NCBI GenBank assembly: GCA_964618975.1
Contig: CAZUDI010000045.1
Span: 1 to 33,132, forward strand
Direction of reading: 5' to 3'
DNA from: CAZUDI01 sp964618975
GTDB lineage: Bacteria; Desulfobacterota; Desulfomonilia; UBA1062
DNA length: 33,132 nucleotides
In this document: piece after piece, positions 8,795 to 16,748 of the stretch
Numbering within the stretch: the first letter of the stretch is position 1
Layout: the number at the start of each line of letters is the position of its first letter
Notes under the pieces: model-generated
What the model saw: the letters and a program-made list of their open reading frames with translations, nothing else
The model's database searches: none
Told to the model about the DNA's origin: nothing
Made by a program: the position numbers and the translations under genes

Positions 8795-9235
8795 ATGTCA
8801 GTAGTCAAGAGATATCCCTTCAGAGACATCATGTACCTGCAGGAGAAGATGAACCGTGTATTCGAGGAGAGCCTCCAGGACCGTTCGGCCTACAACACGG
8901 CCGGGGAGTGGGTCCCCCATGTGGACATCTATGAGGACGACACGAGCATCACGCTCAAGGCCGAGATTCCGGGGGTGAACCGCGAGGACGTGCACCTCGA
9001 TATCAGTAACGGTGTGCTCAGCATCAGCGGCAAGAAGCGTTTTGCACATGAGGACCGCAACGAGAGCTATCACATCATCGAACGGCAGTATGGCACTTTC
9101 AAACGCTCCTTCACCATCCCGGAGATCGTCGAGAGCGACAAGATCGACGCCCGGTGTGAGAATGGCGTGCTCGAGGTGTTCCTCCCCAAGAGCGAGCAGT
9201 CCGTCACCCGCAAGATCCCGATCACTGAGGGCTGA
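8795..9235 (+). CDS. Small heat-shock protein, Hsp20/alpha-crystallin family
   Basis: 146 residues, cytoplasmic ATP-independent holdase chaperone. The alpha-crystallin domain spans about residues 40-135, with VDIYEDDTSITLKAEIPGV at its start and GVLEVFLPK at its end. The C-terminal IPI tripeptide (residues near 141-143), which docks subunits in Hsp20 oligomers, is present. An AAGAGG ribosome site precedes the start and only 18 bases separate it from rpoH, so it is probably co-transcribed with its own sigma factor. The last 14 bases overlap the end of the convergent rsmG gene. Confidence 0.95.
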   Translation: MSVVKRYPFRDIMYLQEKMNRVFEESLQDRSAYNTAGEWVPHVDIYEDDTSITLKAEIPGVNREDVHLDISNGVLSISGKKRFAHEDRNESYHIIERQYGTFKRSFTIPEIVESDKIDARCENGVLEVFLPKSEQSVTRKIPITEG

Positions 9236-9767
9236 AAACGTACTTTACCAGAGACAGCGCCGTTCCCGGGCACCGGGAGGCATAGGTCTCCTGGTGCGTG
9301 AAGGCCTTTCCGGGCAAGGCGGCTCCGGCCCGGGTTCCCAGGTCATAGAAGCGCCCCCCCGGTACGAGTATCTTCCCCAGAACGCTCACGAGTTGGTTGC
9401 GGGGGGAGAAGGCGCGGGCGATGACCGCCGCAAAGGGTTCAATGGGGCGCACAAGGGGATCGGCTTGGATCAGTTCCAGATTGTCGAGGGCGAGCATGTC
9501 GAGTACATGCTTAAGGAACTGGCACTTTTTATCGCTGCGTTCGATCAGGTATACGTGGGTTTGAGGGTGCATTATGCCCAGCGGGATGGCGGGGAGCCCG
9601 GAACCTGAACCCAGATCCGCAATCACCGGTTCATGGATGTGACAGACGACCTCGCAGCACGCCGTGACATCCGCCTCGAGGTCTGTGAGCATCTGCGAGC
9701 CCATCAGGTGCAGGGTGCGGTTGTAGCGGCGAACCTCGCTCATCCAGCATAGCAGGCGGGCGTCCAT
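9222..9767 (-). CDS. rsmG: 16S rRNA (guanine527-N7)-methyltransferase
   Basis: Methylates N7 of G527 in 16S rRNA using S-adenosylmethionine. 181 residues, somewhat shorter than the usual 205-215, with an abbreviated N-terminus. The SAM-binding glycine-rich motif IADLGSGSGLPAIPLGI, the following acidic turn (YLIERSDKKCQFL) and the RAFSP motif are characteristic. Its ATG overlaps the mnmE stop (TAATG), which indicates translational coupling. It is the last gene of the rpmH operon; mnmG, parA and parB, often next, are not here. Confidence 0.93.
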   Translation of the reverse strand: MDARLLCWMSEVRRYNRTLHLMGSQMLTDLEADVTACCEVVCHIHEPVIADLGSGSGLPAIPLGIMHPQTHVYLIERSDKKCQFLKHVLDMLALDNLELIQADPLVRPIEPFAAVIARAFSPRNQLVSVLGKILVPGGRFYDLGTRAGAALPGKAFTHQETYASRCPGTALSLVKYVFSPQ

Positions 9768-11080
9768 TATTTACCCACACAGAACCTGGTGAACACCTGG
9801 TCGAGGATGTCCTTATGAACGCCCTTACCGGTGATCTCACCCAGGTAATGCAGGGCCTCCTGGAGATCGATGGCCAGGACGTCCGGGGTCAGGCCCTCCT
9901 CTATGGACCGGCGGGCATGCTGCAGCCGATCGAGGGCCTGTTCGAGCAGGCCGATGTGACGCTCCAGGAATACCTGCGGTGTCTCCCCGGCGTATGCGCC
10001 CGCCATGTGCTCAAAGAGATCATCCAGGCCGCGGCTGTATCTGGCACTTATGTGTACGTTGGGATACCCGGGCACGACTGCGGGCATTTCAGCTATGAGG
10101 TCGATCTTGTTGAGGACCACAATGGTCTTCCTGCCCGGGTCGAGCCATTGCAATTCGTGCGGCTTTATCCCATTGACGGCATCCACCACATACAGCACGA
10201 GATCAGCCCGGGAGAGGTTTTCGAGGGTGCGCTCGATGCCGATCCTTTCCGCTCCACTGGCGTGCTCCTTGATCCCGGCCGTGTCGTGCACGATGAAGTC
10301 TTTCCCCTTGATGAGGAGGTGTTCGCGGATGATGTCCCGGGTGGTGCCCGCCTCCTCGTGCACGATGGCCCGAGGGTATCCCAGAATCGCGTTGAGCAGG
10401 GAAGACTTGCCGGCGTTGGGCAGCCCCGCGATGACGGTCCTGATCCCCTGATAGAGCGTCGCGGCCCGGGAGGTTTCGCCCGCCATCTGTTCCAGTTGCT
10501 GCATGATCGGAGAGAGCTCCTCCAGGAGCTGGTCCCCTTCACAGGCGGCATCCTCGTTGAGGAAGGAGGACTCGATTTGGGCCAGGAGATTTATTAGCCC
10601 CTCACACAGGGGAACGATCTGTCCCGAGAGCCCCCCCTTCAGGAGGGAACGCGCCATGTCTAACCCCGTGAGAGAGCGGGCCTCGATGAGGGCCCCCACC
10701 GCCTCGGCCTGGGCCAGGTCGAGTTTGCCGGCCAGGTAGGCCCGGCGCGTGAATTCTCCCCGGCCGGCACTCGCTGCCAGGCGGGTGGCCCGAATGGCCT
10801 CCATGATCTGGGAGACGACCAGCGGGTTGCCATGGCAGCTGATCTCGCACAGGTCCTCCCCCGTATACGAGTGGGGGTGGGGGTGATAAACGGCCATGGC
10901 GTAATCCAGGTCCGCTCCCGCCGCATCGCGGATACGCACGGGGTGCTGGGTGTGGGCGGGCCATGCGCCTGATCCCGTGAGGATCTCGAGGATAGCCGCG
11001 GTCTGGGGCCCGCTGATACGGATGACGCTGATGCCGCCGTATCCGTGCGGGGTGGATTCGGCGTAGATGGTATCCTTCAG
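9767..11080 (-). CDS. mnmE: tRNA modification GTPase MnmE, apparently with a non-AUG start
   Basis: With MnmG it installs the cmnm5/nm5 group at U34 of tRNAs. 437 residues from a CTG at 11080. The N-terminal folate-binding domain reads KDTIYAESTPHGYGG and VIRISG, then the G domain has GLPNAGKSSLLN (G1), GTTRD (G2), DTAGI (G3) and NKID (G4); the C-terminal FCVGK (usually FCIGK) with its catalytic Cys is intact. Between an in-frame TAA inside jag and the conserved N-terminus there is no ATG, GTG or TTG in frame. CTG 11080, or ATA 11089, are the only plausible starts; CTG aligns best with the family and lies 5 bases beyond the jag stop. An internal GTG at 10939 would delete about 47 conserved residues, so I reject it. 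Confidence 0.92.
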   Translation of the reverse strand: MKDTIYAESTPHGYGGISVIRISGPQTAAILEILTGSGAWPAHTQHPVRIRDAAGADLDYAMAVYHPHPHSYTGEDLCEISCHGNPLVVSQIMEAIRATRLAASAGRGEFTRRAYLAGKLDLAQAEAVGALIEARSLTGLDMARSLLKGGLSGQIVPLCEGLINLLAQIESSFLNEDAACEGDQLLEELSPIMQQLEQMAGETSRAATLYQGIRTVIAGLPNAGKSSLLNAILGYPRAIVHEEAGTTRDIIREHLLIKGKDFIVHDTAGIKEHASGAERIGIERTLENLSRADLVLYVVDAVNGIKPHELQWLDPGRKTIVVLNKIDLIAEMPAVVPGYPNVHISARYSRGLDDLFEHMAGAYAGETPQVFLERHIGLLEQALDRLQHARRSIEEGLTPDVLAIDLQEALHYLGEITGKGVHKDILDQVFTRFCVGK

Positions 11081-11085
11081 GGTTC

Positions 11086-11817
11086 CTATGCCTTTCGCGG
11101 GACGATGACGACCTTTTTATACACCCCCTCGCCTACGCTCTTGGTGTTGATGCGGGTGTCGTTTTTCAGGGCGAGGTGTACGATACGCCGGTCATGAGGA
11201 TTCATGCGCTCCAGGGAGACGGATTGCCCGGTGCGCTTGGCCTTCTGTCCCATCTTGACGGCCATGGAGCGCAGGTGCTTCATGTGGCGATCGCGGTAGC
11301 CCTCGGTATCCAGGGTGACATAGGAAGGCACCTCCCGGTTCTTGTTCACGATGCGGTTGACGATGAATTGCAGGGCGTCCAGGGTCTGTCCCCTCTTTCC
11401 GATGATGAGCCCCGATCCGTCACCGACGATCTCGAGGGTCTGATCGGCGAGCAGGCGGATATCGGTCGGCAGACGCATGCGCCTGAGAATCTCGGCCGTG
11501 GTCTCCCGGGCCTTCTCGAGGACCTCCTGGCTGGCGGCGGTGACGACCGGCGCCTCTTCGGCCGCTGCATCCATCTCGGCGGGGGGCGCGGTCCGGGTGT
11601 GGTGCTGCCTTTGCGGGGGTTCGGGTTTGGCCGGGGGGGTGTCCTGGATGGGTTTCGCAAGAATCTTGGCGGTTTTGGTTCCGACGAGGCCGAAGAGGCC
11701 CTTGGATCCTTCCGAGATGATCTGGATATCGAGATCCTCGAAGCTTGCCCTGAGGGTCTTCATGGCGATCACAATGGCCTCGTCAACGGATTTTCCCTCG
11801 AACTCCTTGTATTCCAT
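11086..11817 (-). CDS. jag: Jag/KhpB-type RNA-binding protein
   Basis: 243 residues. The N-terminal Jag domain (MEYKEFEGKSVDEAI...GLFGLVGTKTAKI) is followed by a Pro/Ala-rich linker, a KH domain with GKRGQTLDALQFIVNRI, and a C-terminal R3H domain (ERMNPHDRRIVHLALKNDTRI). This is the full family architecture. The protein binds RNA in the cytoplasm and is genetically linked to YidC; its precise role in Gram-negative bacteria is not settled. It lies 19 bases after yidC with an AGGAG ribosome site, and its stop codon overlaps the start region of mnmE. Confidence 0.95.
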   Translation of the reverse strand: MEYKEFEGKSVDEAIVIAMKTLRASFEDLDIQIISEGSKGLFGLVGTKTAKILAKPIQDTPPAKPEPPQRQHHTRTAPPAEMDAAAEEAPVVTAASQEVLEKARETTAEILRRMRLPTDIRLLADQTLEIVGDGSGLIIGKRGQTLDALQFIVNRIVNKNREVPSYVTLDTEGYRDRHMKHLRSMAVKMGQKAKRTGQSVSLERMNPHDRRIVHLALKNDTRINTKSVGEGVYKKVVIVPRKA

Positions 11818-11836
11818 GATTTGCTCTCCTGTTTCG

Positions 11837-13432
11837 TTAACTGTGTGTCCTGTTGATGTAGGCCTGCTGTAGAATGGACAGGGTATTGCTGATCAGCCAG
11901 TAAAGGACAAGCCCGGAGGGAAAACTGAGGAACAGGAAGGTAAAGACAACGGGCATTAACAGCATCATCTTTTGCTGGGTCGGATCTCCGGCCGTGGGGG
12001 TCATCTTCTGCATTACGAACTGGGACAACCCCATGAGGATGGGGGTGATGAAATAGGGATCCTTGGCCGAGAGGTCGGGCAACCAGGTTCCCATAATGTA
12101 AAACGGCGTGTGCCTGAGCTCGATGGCCGAGAGAAACACGCGGTAGAGGGCGAAGAGAATGGGGATTTGGAGCAGCATGGGAAGACATCCGCCCATGGGG
12201 TTGATCTTGTGCTCGGAGTAGAGCTTCATCAATTCCTGATTGAGACGCTGCTTGTCGTCCTTGTATTTTTCCTGCAGCTCCTTCATCAGCGGCTGGATCT
12301 TCTGCAGCCCCTTCATGGAGGTGAAGCTCTTCAGGCTCAGGGGGTAGAGCAGCAGCTTGATGAAGAAGGTGAGGATGATGATGGACCAGCCATAGCTGCG
12401 GGTATAGGAGTAGATCCAGTTCATGGCCATGAGCATGGGCTTGGCGATGAGATCGAAGAAGCCGAAATCAAGGGCCCGTTTCAGACCGTAACCGGAGGCC
12501 TGGAGGGTCTTGAGTTCCTTGGGCCCGATGTAGAGGAGGTAAGGCGTCGTTACGACCGTGTCTGGTTCGATGACCGTCGTGGGGACGGCATAGTGGAGAT
12601 CGATGTGTTCGGCGTCGCGGCGTTTGATGGTCAGCGAGGTCTCCTGGGGCGGCTCCATGGGGATCATGACCTTGAGAAAATATTTGTCCTCGAATCCGAA
12701 CCATTTGATCTCGCCCGTAAAGTCACGATACACCCCGGGCTTTTTCACCTTGGAGAGCTTGAATTCCTCCAGGTGCTTGCCGTTGAGCAGCACCGGACCG
12801 GCAAAGGTGTAGCGTGAGCCCTTGTCGTCCAGGGGATAGGTGTTATCCAGGAGCAACGCCATCTGGAGACTGGCCGGGTTGGGGGTCTGATTGGCCACCT
12901 GGGTCTGATAGGCGATGGTGTAGCTGGCCGGGTCGATCGTGAAGGTCTTGGTGAGGATAATTCCCTCGGCCACCTGCGCCTGAAAGCTCACAGCGAGCCT
13001 TTCCTGCTCCACCATGACGGTGCCTGTGTGGGAAGGGCGATAGCGGATGCCGGCATCGCTGAATCCGCCGCTCATGGTAATCGTGGGCAGGGGGGAGGTG
13101 ATCATCTCCACGATGTCCGCCCCGGGATCCATGGTTTCCCTGAATCCCGTGAGCTTCAGGGAGACCAGACGACCACCCTCTGAAGCCCATACCGCGCGGT
13201 ACAGGGGGGTTTCGATCACAACCGTTTCATCCGTGCCTGCGGCCTGAGGAGTCGCCAGGAGGGTGGGAATATCGATCGATGCCAGCTCCTGTTTCTGTGT
13301 CGCAGGGGGCTCGGCGGCCTCCTGGGTCGCTACGGTTGCATCCTTTTCAACGCGGGGCTGAATGAGGAAGAAGTCCCACAGCAAGAGGATGGCGATGGAC
13401 ACGACAATAGCCAATAGGGTGCGTTTTTCCAT
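11837..13432 (-). CDS. yidC: Membrane protein insertase YidC
   Basis: 531 residues. Inserts and folds inner-membrane proteins, alone or with SecYEG. An N-terminal membrane segment (TLLAIVVSIAILLLWDFFLI) is followed by the large periplasmic beta-domain of the Gram-negative type (about 60-340). The conserved C-terminal core of five membrane segments begins at YGWSIIILTFFIKLLLYPLS and contains the hydrophilic-groove Arg region, GGCLPMLLQIPILFALYRV and QQKMMLLMPVVFTFLFLSFPSGLVLYW. It is in the canonical rpmH-rnpA-yidD-yidC-jag order. Confidence 0.97.
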   Translation of the reverse strand: MEKRTLLAIVVSIAILLLWDFFLIQPRVEKDATVATQEAAEPPATQKQELASIDIPTLLATPQAAGTDETVVIETPLYRAVWASEGGRLVSLKLTGFRETMDPGADIVEMITSPLPTITMSGGFSDAGIRYRPSHTGTVMVEQERLAVSFQAQVAEGIILTKTFTIDPASYTIAYQTQVANQTPNPASLQMALLLDNTYPLDDKGSRYTFAGPVLLNGKHLEEFKLSKVKKPGVYRDFTGEIKWFGFEDKYFLKVMIPMEPPQETSLTIKRRDAEHIDLHYAVPTTVIEPDTVVTTPYLLYIGPKELKTLQASGYGLKRALDFGFFDLIAKPMLMAMNWIYSYTRSYGWSIIILTFFIKLLLYPLSLKSFTSMKGLQKIQPLMKELQEKYKDDKQRLNQELMKLYSEHKINPMGGCLPMLLQIPILFALYRVFLSAIELRHTPFYIMGTWLPDLSAKDPYFITPILMGLSQFVMQKMTPTAGDPTQQKMMLLMPVVFTFLFLSFPSGLVLYWLISNTLSILQQAYINRTHS

Positions 13433-13454
13433 AAGAAACTATCTCCTCGGTGGA

Positions 13455-13664
13455 TTACACAGGATCATATCCGCCCGGGTGCAGAGGATTGCATTTCATC
13501 ACACGGAAGGTGGCCTTCACGATACCCCGGGGGAGACCATAGGTGGAAATCGCCTCTATGGCATATTCGGAGCAACTCGGATAGAATCTGCAACTCGTGG
13601 GGAGGGAGGGGGAGATGGCCCGCTGGTAGAATCTGATAAGAGCGATCAATATCCTTTTTACCAT
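13455..13664 (-). CDS. yidD: Membrane protein insertion efficiency factor YidD
   Basis: 69 residues. Shows the family signature RFYQRAISPSLP, CRFYPSCSEYA with the conserved cysteines, and MKCNPLHPGGYDPV at the C-terminus. It is thought to help YidC-dependent insertion at the inner membrane. It overlaps the end of rnpA by 7 bases and ends 22 bases before yidC. Confidence 0.96.
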   Translation of the reverse strand: MVKRILIALIRFYQRAISPSLPTSCRFYPSCSEYAIEAISTYGLPRGIVKATFRVMKCNPLHPGGYDPV

Positions 13665-14005
13665 GGATGTGATTTCAGAGCTCCTGATATCTCCTGACTG
13701 TAATCGGACAGGCCTGCCGCGGTTTCCCGTGGCCTGACTATCAGGACATAATCGTAACCGGGCCGGAAGAGCCCTTTATTCTTTCTGTACATCTCCCGCA
13801 AGAGCCGCTTGATTCTGTTCCTCTGAACCGCCTTTCCCGTTTTCCTGCTTGCGGTAATACCAATGCGCGCATGCTCGGTGGCATTGGGGGCAATCAGAAT
13901 GATGAGGTGTCTGGTTACCAGCCTCGCTGTCTTGCTGTTCTCTACCCGTTTAAAATCCCGTCTTTTTCGGAGCCGATCACGCTTGGGAAACGTTTCATCC
14001 GTCAT
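13658..14005 (-). CDS. rnpA: Ribonuclease P protein component
   Basis: 115 residues. Protein subunit that assists the RNase P RNA in 5' maturation of tRNAs. Recognisable features are the KRDRLRKRRDFKRV opening, the IGITASRKTGKAVQRNRIKRLLRE RNR motif region and DYVLIVRP near the C-terminus. Its ATG overlaps the rpmH stop (TAATG), implying coupling to ribosomal protein synthesis. Confidence 0.96.
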   Translation of the reverse strand: MTDETFPKRDRLRKRRDFKRVENSKTARLVTRHLIILIAPNATEHARIGITASRKTGKAVQRNRIKRLLREMYRKNKGLFRPGYDYVLIVRPRETAAGLSDYSQEISGALKSHPW

Positions 14006-14139
14006 TATACGGCTAGATTCTTGCGCCCCTTGGCCCTCCTCCTGGCGATCACCTTGCGGCCGCCCGCGGTGCGCATCCGAACCAGGAATCCATGTGTGCG
14101 TTTCCTTTTCTTATTGTGTGGCTGATATGTCCTCTTCAT
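14005..14139 (-). CDS. rpmH: 50S ribosomal protein L34
   Basis: 44 residues beginning MKRTYQPHNKKRKRTHGF and continuing LVRMRTAGGRKVIARRRAKGRK, the standard L34 sequence. It is very basic. An AGGGG ribosome site lies 6 bases before the start. It is the first gene of the minus-strand operon and is preceded by a good promoter. No dnaA gene lies upstream, unlike in many bacteria. Confidence 0.98.
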   Translation of the reverse strand: MKRTYQPHNKKRKRTHGFLVRMRTAGGRKVIARRRAKGRKNLAV

Positions 14140-14172
14140 ACAATTCCCCTATGATCTGTACTAGGGGGATAG

Positions 14173-14201
14173 TATTTACATACCCGCCTCTTCTTTGTCA
14201 A
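14173..14201 (-). promoter_or_regulatory. Sigma70-type promoter of the rpmH operon
   Basis: On the minus strand a perfect TTGACA (14201-14196) is separated by 17 bases from TAAATA (14178-14173). Transcription would start near 14166, about 27 bases before the L34 start codon. The -10 match is modest, so the -35 and spacing carry the call. Confidence 0.6.
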
Positions 14202-14370
14202 GCGGCAATAGCTCGGGAAGAATGTTCGGAAAATACGCCTGTTATGGGGGTGGAGTCGAGGCGCGACGGCCACGAAGGGGGCGGTGTTCCGGCTGGACTT
14301 GTCCGGGGGCTTTGCATTTCAACGGCGTGGGGATATTCGTCGGGATACGGCTTGTCATGGAGGGCAGATC

Positions 14371-14437
14371 CAGGGTATAAATCAAGCATGGGTATGAACC
14401 CCAGGTTAGGCCTTGAACCCCCTCGACGCCGCAAGCG
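14371..14437 (-). repeat. Dispersed intergenic hairpin repeat, copy C
   Basis: Read on the minus strand it contains CGCTTGCGGCGTCGAGGGGG, then GTTCA, and CCTGGGGTTCATACCC. It aligns almost base for base with copies at 20728-20793 (+), 20811-20871 (+) and 30145-30212 (+). Lies between rpmH and pgeF and ends about 30 bases before pgeF. Confidence 0.7.
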
Positions 14438-14469
14438 GTAAGGGAATTCGACACATGGCGATTTAAGAT

Positions 14470-15138
14470 ATGGGAGGTATATTCTGTACCAGAGCCTTCT
14501 CGGCCGTAAGCGGGGCCAGTCCCCCGGAGGTATGCACGATGCTGAGAGAGATCTCGGGCGAAGGCGAGGTGTTTTGTCTGAACCAGGTCCATTCCGACCG
14601 TATCGTGCTGGCGGACGACCTCCGCGAGGGTGAGATCCCCGAGGCGGACGGTATCATATCCCGCGGGGGGGATGCGGTGCTCAGCGTCCGCACGGCCGAT
14701 TGCGTCCCCATGCTGGCGTGGGACGCGGGCGGGAGTGTGACGGCGGCCGTACATGCTGGCTGGAGGGGGCTCTCGCAGGGTATCGTGACCAAGGCGATCT
14801 CCCGCATGCGCGCCCTCGGTGCGGTGGATATCCGTGTCTGGTTCGGGCCGGCAATTGGCCCCTGCTGCTATGCCGTGCACGGGGAGGTCGCGCGGGCCCT
14901 GGGATGGAACCGGGCCCCGGTATCTGACGGGCTGTTTTTCCCCGACCTGTGGAAGATCGCCACTGGCCAGGCCCGGGCGGCGGGCCTGGGAAAGGAGTCC
15001 ATCAACGCGGTGCGGCTGTGCACCGCATGCCATGCGGCCCTCTTCCATTCGTACCGCCGGGACGCAGAAGAAGCCGGGAGAAATATCGCAGTCATAGGAG
15101 GAAGATCGTGGTTGTTGCCGGGCTTACGGGCGGTATAG
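14470..15138 (+). CDS. pgeF: Peptidoglycan editing factor PgeF / YfiH-type multicopper polyphenol oxidase-like protein
   Basis: 222 residues, a little short at the N-terminus compared with the usual 240-260; a stop codon two codons upstream rules out a longer form. Family motifs are NQVHSD, ADGI, RTADCVPML, AVHAGWRGL, FGPAIGPCCYAV and CHAALFHSYRRD. The Cys and His residues of the active site (DC, HAGW, CCY) are all there. In E. coli the homologue removes wrongly incorporated amino acids from the muropeptide precursor pool; laccase and purine-nucleoside activities have also been reported in the family. It overlaps coaE by 31 bases. Confidence 0.9.
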   Translation: MGGIFCTRAFSAVSGASPPEVCTMLREISGEGEVFCLNQVHSDRIVLADDLREGEIPEADGIISRGGDAVLSVRTADCVPMLAWDAGGSVTAAVHAGWRGLSQGIVTKAISRMRALGAVDIRVWFGPAIGPCCYAVHGEVARALGWNRAPVSDGLFFPDLWKIATGQARAAGLGKESINAVRLCTACHAALFHSYRRDAEEAGRNIAVIGGRSWLLPGLRAV

Positions 15139-15737
15139 CGACGGGCAAGTCCACGGTGGCCCGTTTTCTGGCCGAATGCGGTGCGCAGATCATCGATGCC
15201 GATCTGATCGCCCACGCGGTGGTGAGAAAGGGGCTGCCTGCATGGCAGAGGATCGTGGAGCACTTCGGCGAGCGCATCCTGCGTCCTGACGGGGAGATCA
15301 ACCGGGAACGCCTGGGCGACATCGTCTTTGCCGACAAGGACGCCAAGGAGGTCCTCAATGGTATCGTACACCCCGAGGTCTTCGGGGAGATGGGGCGGCA
15401 ACTCTCGCTCATCGAGCGGGACAGGCCGGAGGCCCTCGCGATCATGGATGTGCCGCTGCTCATCGAGGCCGGGATGGAGAGGGCCTTCTCCGAGGTGATC
15501 CTAGTCTATGTGCCGCCGGAGATCCAGCTCAGGCGGCTCATGGAACGCGATGGGCTCGCGGAGGCCGCGGCCAGGGCGCGTATCGACGCGCAGATGCCCA
15601 TAGAGGAGAAGCGGCGGCATGCGAGCATCGTGATTGACAACAGCGCTTCCCTGGATGCAACCAGGGCGAGCACCTTCAGGGTGTTCCACCGTCTGTGTAA
15701 GAGCAAGAGTGTATCCAGTGTCTTCTCCGGAAACTAG
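15108..15737 (+). CDS. coaE: Dephospho-CoA kinase
   Basis: Catalyses the last step of coenzyme A synthesis, ATP-dependent 3'-phosphorylation of dephospho-CoA. 209 residues from a GTG start at 15108, supported by the AGGAGGA site immediately upstream and by the family opening VAGLTGGIATGKSTVARFL (P-loop). Further motifs: IIDADLIAH, LIEAGMER and VYVPPEIQLRRLMERDGL. The start lies inside the end of pgeF, so the two are translated together. Confidence 0.95.
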   Translation: MVVAGLTGGIATGKSTVARFLAECGAQIIDADLIAHAVVRKGLPAWQRIVEHFGERILRPDGEINRERLGDIVFADKDAKEVLNGIVHPEVFGEMGRQLSLIERDRPEALAIMDVPLLIEAGMERAFSEVILVYVPPEIQLRRLMERDGLAEAAARARIDAQMPIEEKRRHASIVIDNSASLDATRASTFRVFHRLCKSKSVSSVFSGN

Positions 15738-15798
15738 GGGGATACCGCCGGAGTAGGGGGCGGCCCCACACGGGAGGCCTTGCCTGCAGGCGTCAGCC

Positions 15799-16584
15799 TT
15801 ACCGGCGGCGGGGTGCCTCGTCGGCCGGCGGGCGTCTGACGGGATTGGGATCCTTTTCGAGCAGGAGCTGCTCAAGAAGCTGTGCGAAATTTTTGGCCTC
15901 GCGGAAATGGGCATTGATCTTCAGGGCGCGGTTGATCCAGTCGAGGGCTTGGCTGTAGTCCGTGGCGTCATAGTAGAGCCGGGCGATGTTGAAGTAGAGG
16001 TTCTCGTCGTTGGGGGAGATTTCGAGGGCCTTCATGTAGTTGCTCAAGGCCTCGTCGTGCATGTTGGCCTTGCGCAGCTCGATGCCGAACTCATTGAAGA
16101 GGTGTTTGTTCTCTTCCTCGAAGATGGCATCGATCTGGGTGAGCTTTTTGAAGACCTCCTTGGCCTTGCCGGGCTCACCCATCTCCATGTACAGCGTCCC
16201 GATACCGAAGTTCGCCCGCAGGTTCTCCTGATCGATCTTGAGGGCCTTGCTGTACTCCCACTCGGCGGAATTGAACTCTTTGCGGGCGCGGTGCTTTTCG
16301 GCCAGGGCGCAGTGCTTGTCAACCACCCGCTCGTTTTCGTTCTTGATCTTGAAATTGGGCTCCAGGGTAAAGCGCTTGAGGAACTCGTCGATGGGCAGTT
16401 CAATGACGATCCCCGTGGGGAGACCTTCCAGGCCCAGGTAGGCGAGCTTGATCCTCTCGTTGTCGAGCTGGTCCGCCCGGCAGAAGTTCTTCACGCGCTC
16501 GCTCTTCTGGGTATGACCGGTGCCCAGGTTGATGGTGGTTTCCTCGAAGAATACGCCAGTGATCCTCTGCTCGTGATGGTCCAT
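15799..16584 (-). CDS. Tetratricopeptide-repeat protein of unknown function
   Basis: 261 residues, no signal peptide, so probably cytoplasmic. The first 85 residues form a domain I do not recognise (begins MDHHEQRITGVFFEETTINL). From about residue 95 to 235 there are TPR units: AEWEYSKALKIDQENLRANF, EEENKHLFNEFGIELRKA, ALSNYMKALEISPNDENLYF and QALDWINRALKINAHFREAK. The tail is Pro/Arg rich. TPRs usually mediate protein-protein binding; no enzymatic motif is visible. It is transcribed alone, divergent from proC. Confidence 0.8.
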   Translation of the reverse strand: MDHHEQRITGVFFEETTINLGTGHTQKSERVKNFCRADQLDNERIKLAYLGLEGLPTGIVIELPIDEFLKRFTLEPNFKIKNENERVVDKHCALAEKHRARKEFNSAEWEYSKALKIDQENLRANFGIGTLYMEMGEPGKAKEVFKKLTQIDAIFEEENKHLFNEFGIELRKANMHDEALSNYMKALEISPNDENLYFNIARLYYDATDYSQALDWINRALKINAHFREAKNFAQLLEQLLLEKDPNPVRRPPADEAPRRR

Positions 16585-16748
16585 GTTGAGACTATCGGAT
16601 GAATCCTGAGAGAAGTTTAGGGTCTCGTTGCCTTGGATGAACGCCCGGCCCTGGGGAGGGCACCCTCCGGGAGATCGGTGCTTCTCGATGTTGACGGATG
16701 CCCCGGGAATGTGTCACCTTTCCTTATTAATTCACGGAGGAGGTCCGT

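Larger units (their letters stand above)
14140..14469. other. 330-bp gap between rpmH and pgeF
   Basis: The left part holds the rpmH promoter. The right part (14371-14437) holds one copy of the dispersed hairpin repeat described separately. I see no coding signal. I looked for DnaA boxes because rpmH often neighbours oriC, and found no TTATCCACA-like sequence, so this does not look like an origin. Confidence 0.6.

Noticed and set aside
10937..10939. GTG at 10939 as start of mnmE
   Set aside because: It would remove the conserved N-terminal segment starting KDTIYAESTP, which is continuous in frame upstream.
14140..14469. Chromosome origin next to rpmH
   Set aside because: No DnaA-box sequences and no dnaA gene; the gap is explained by a promoter and a repeat copy.
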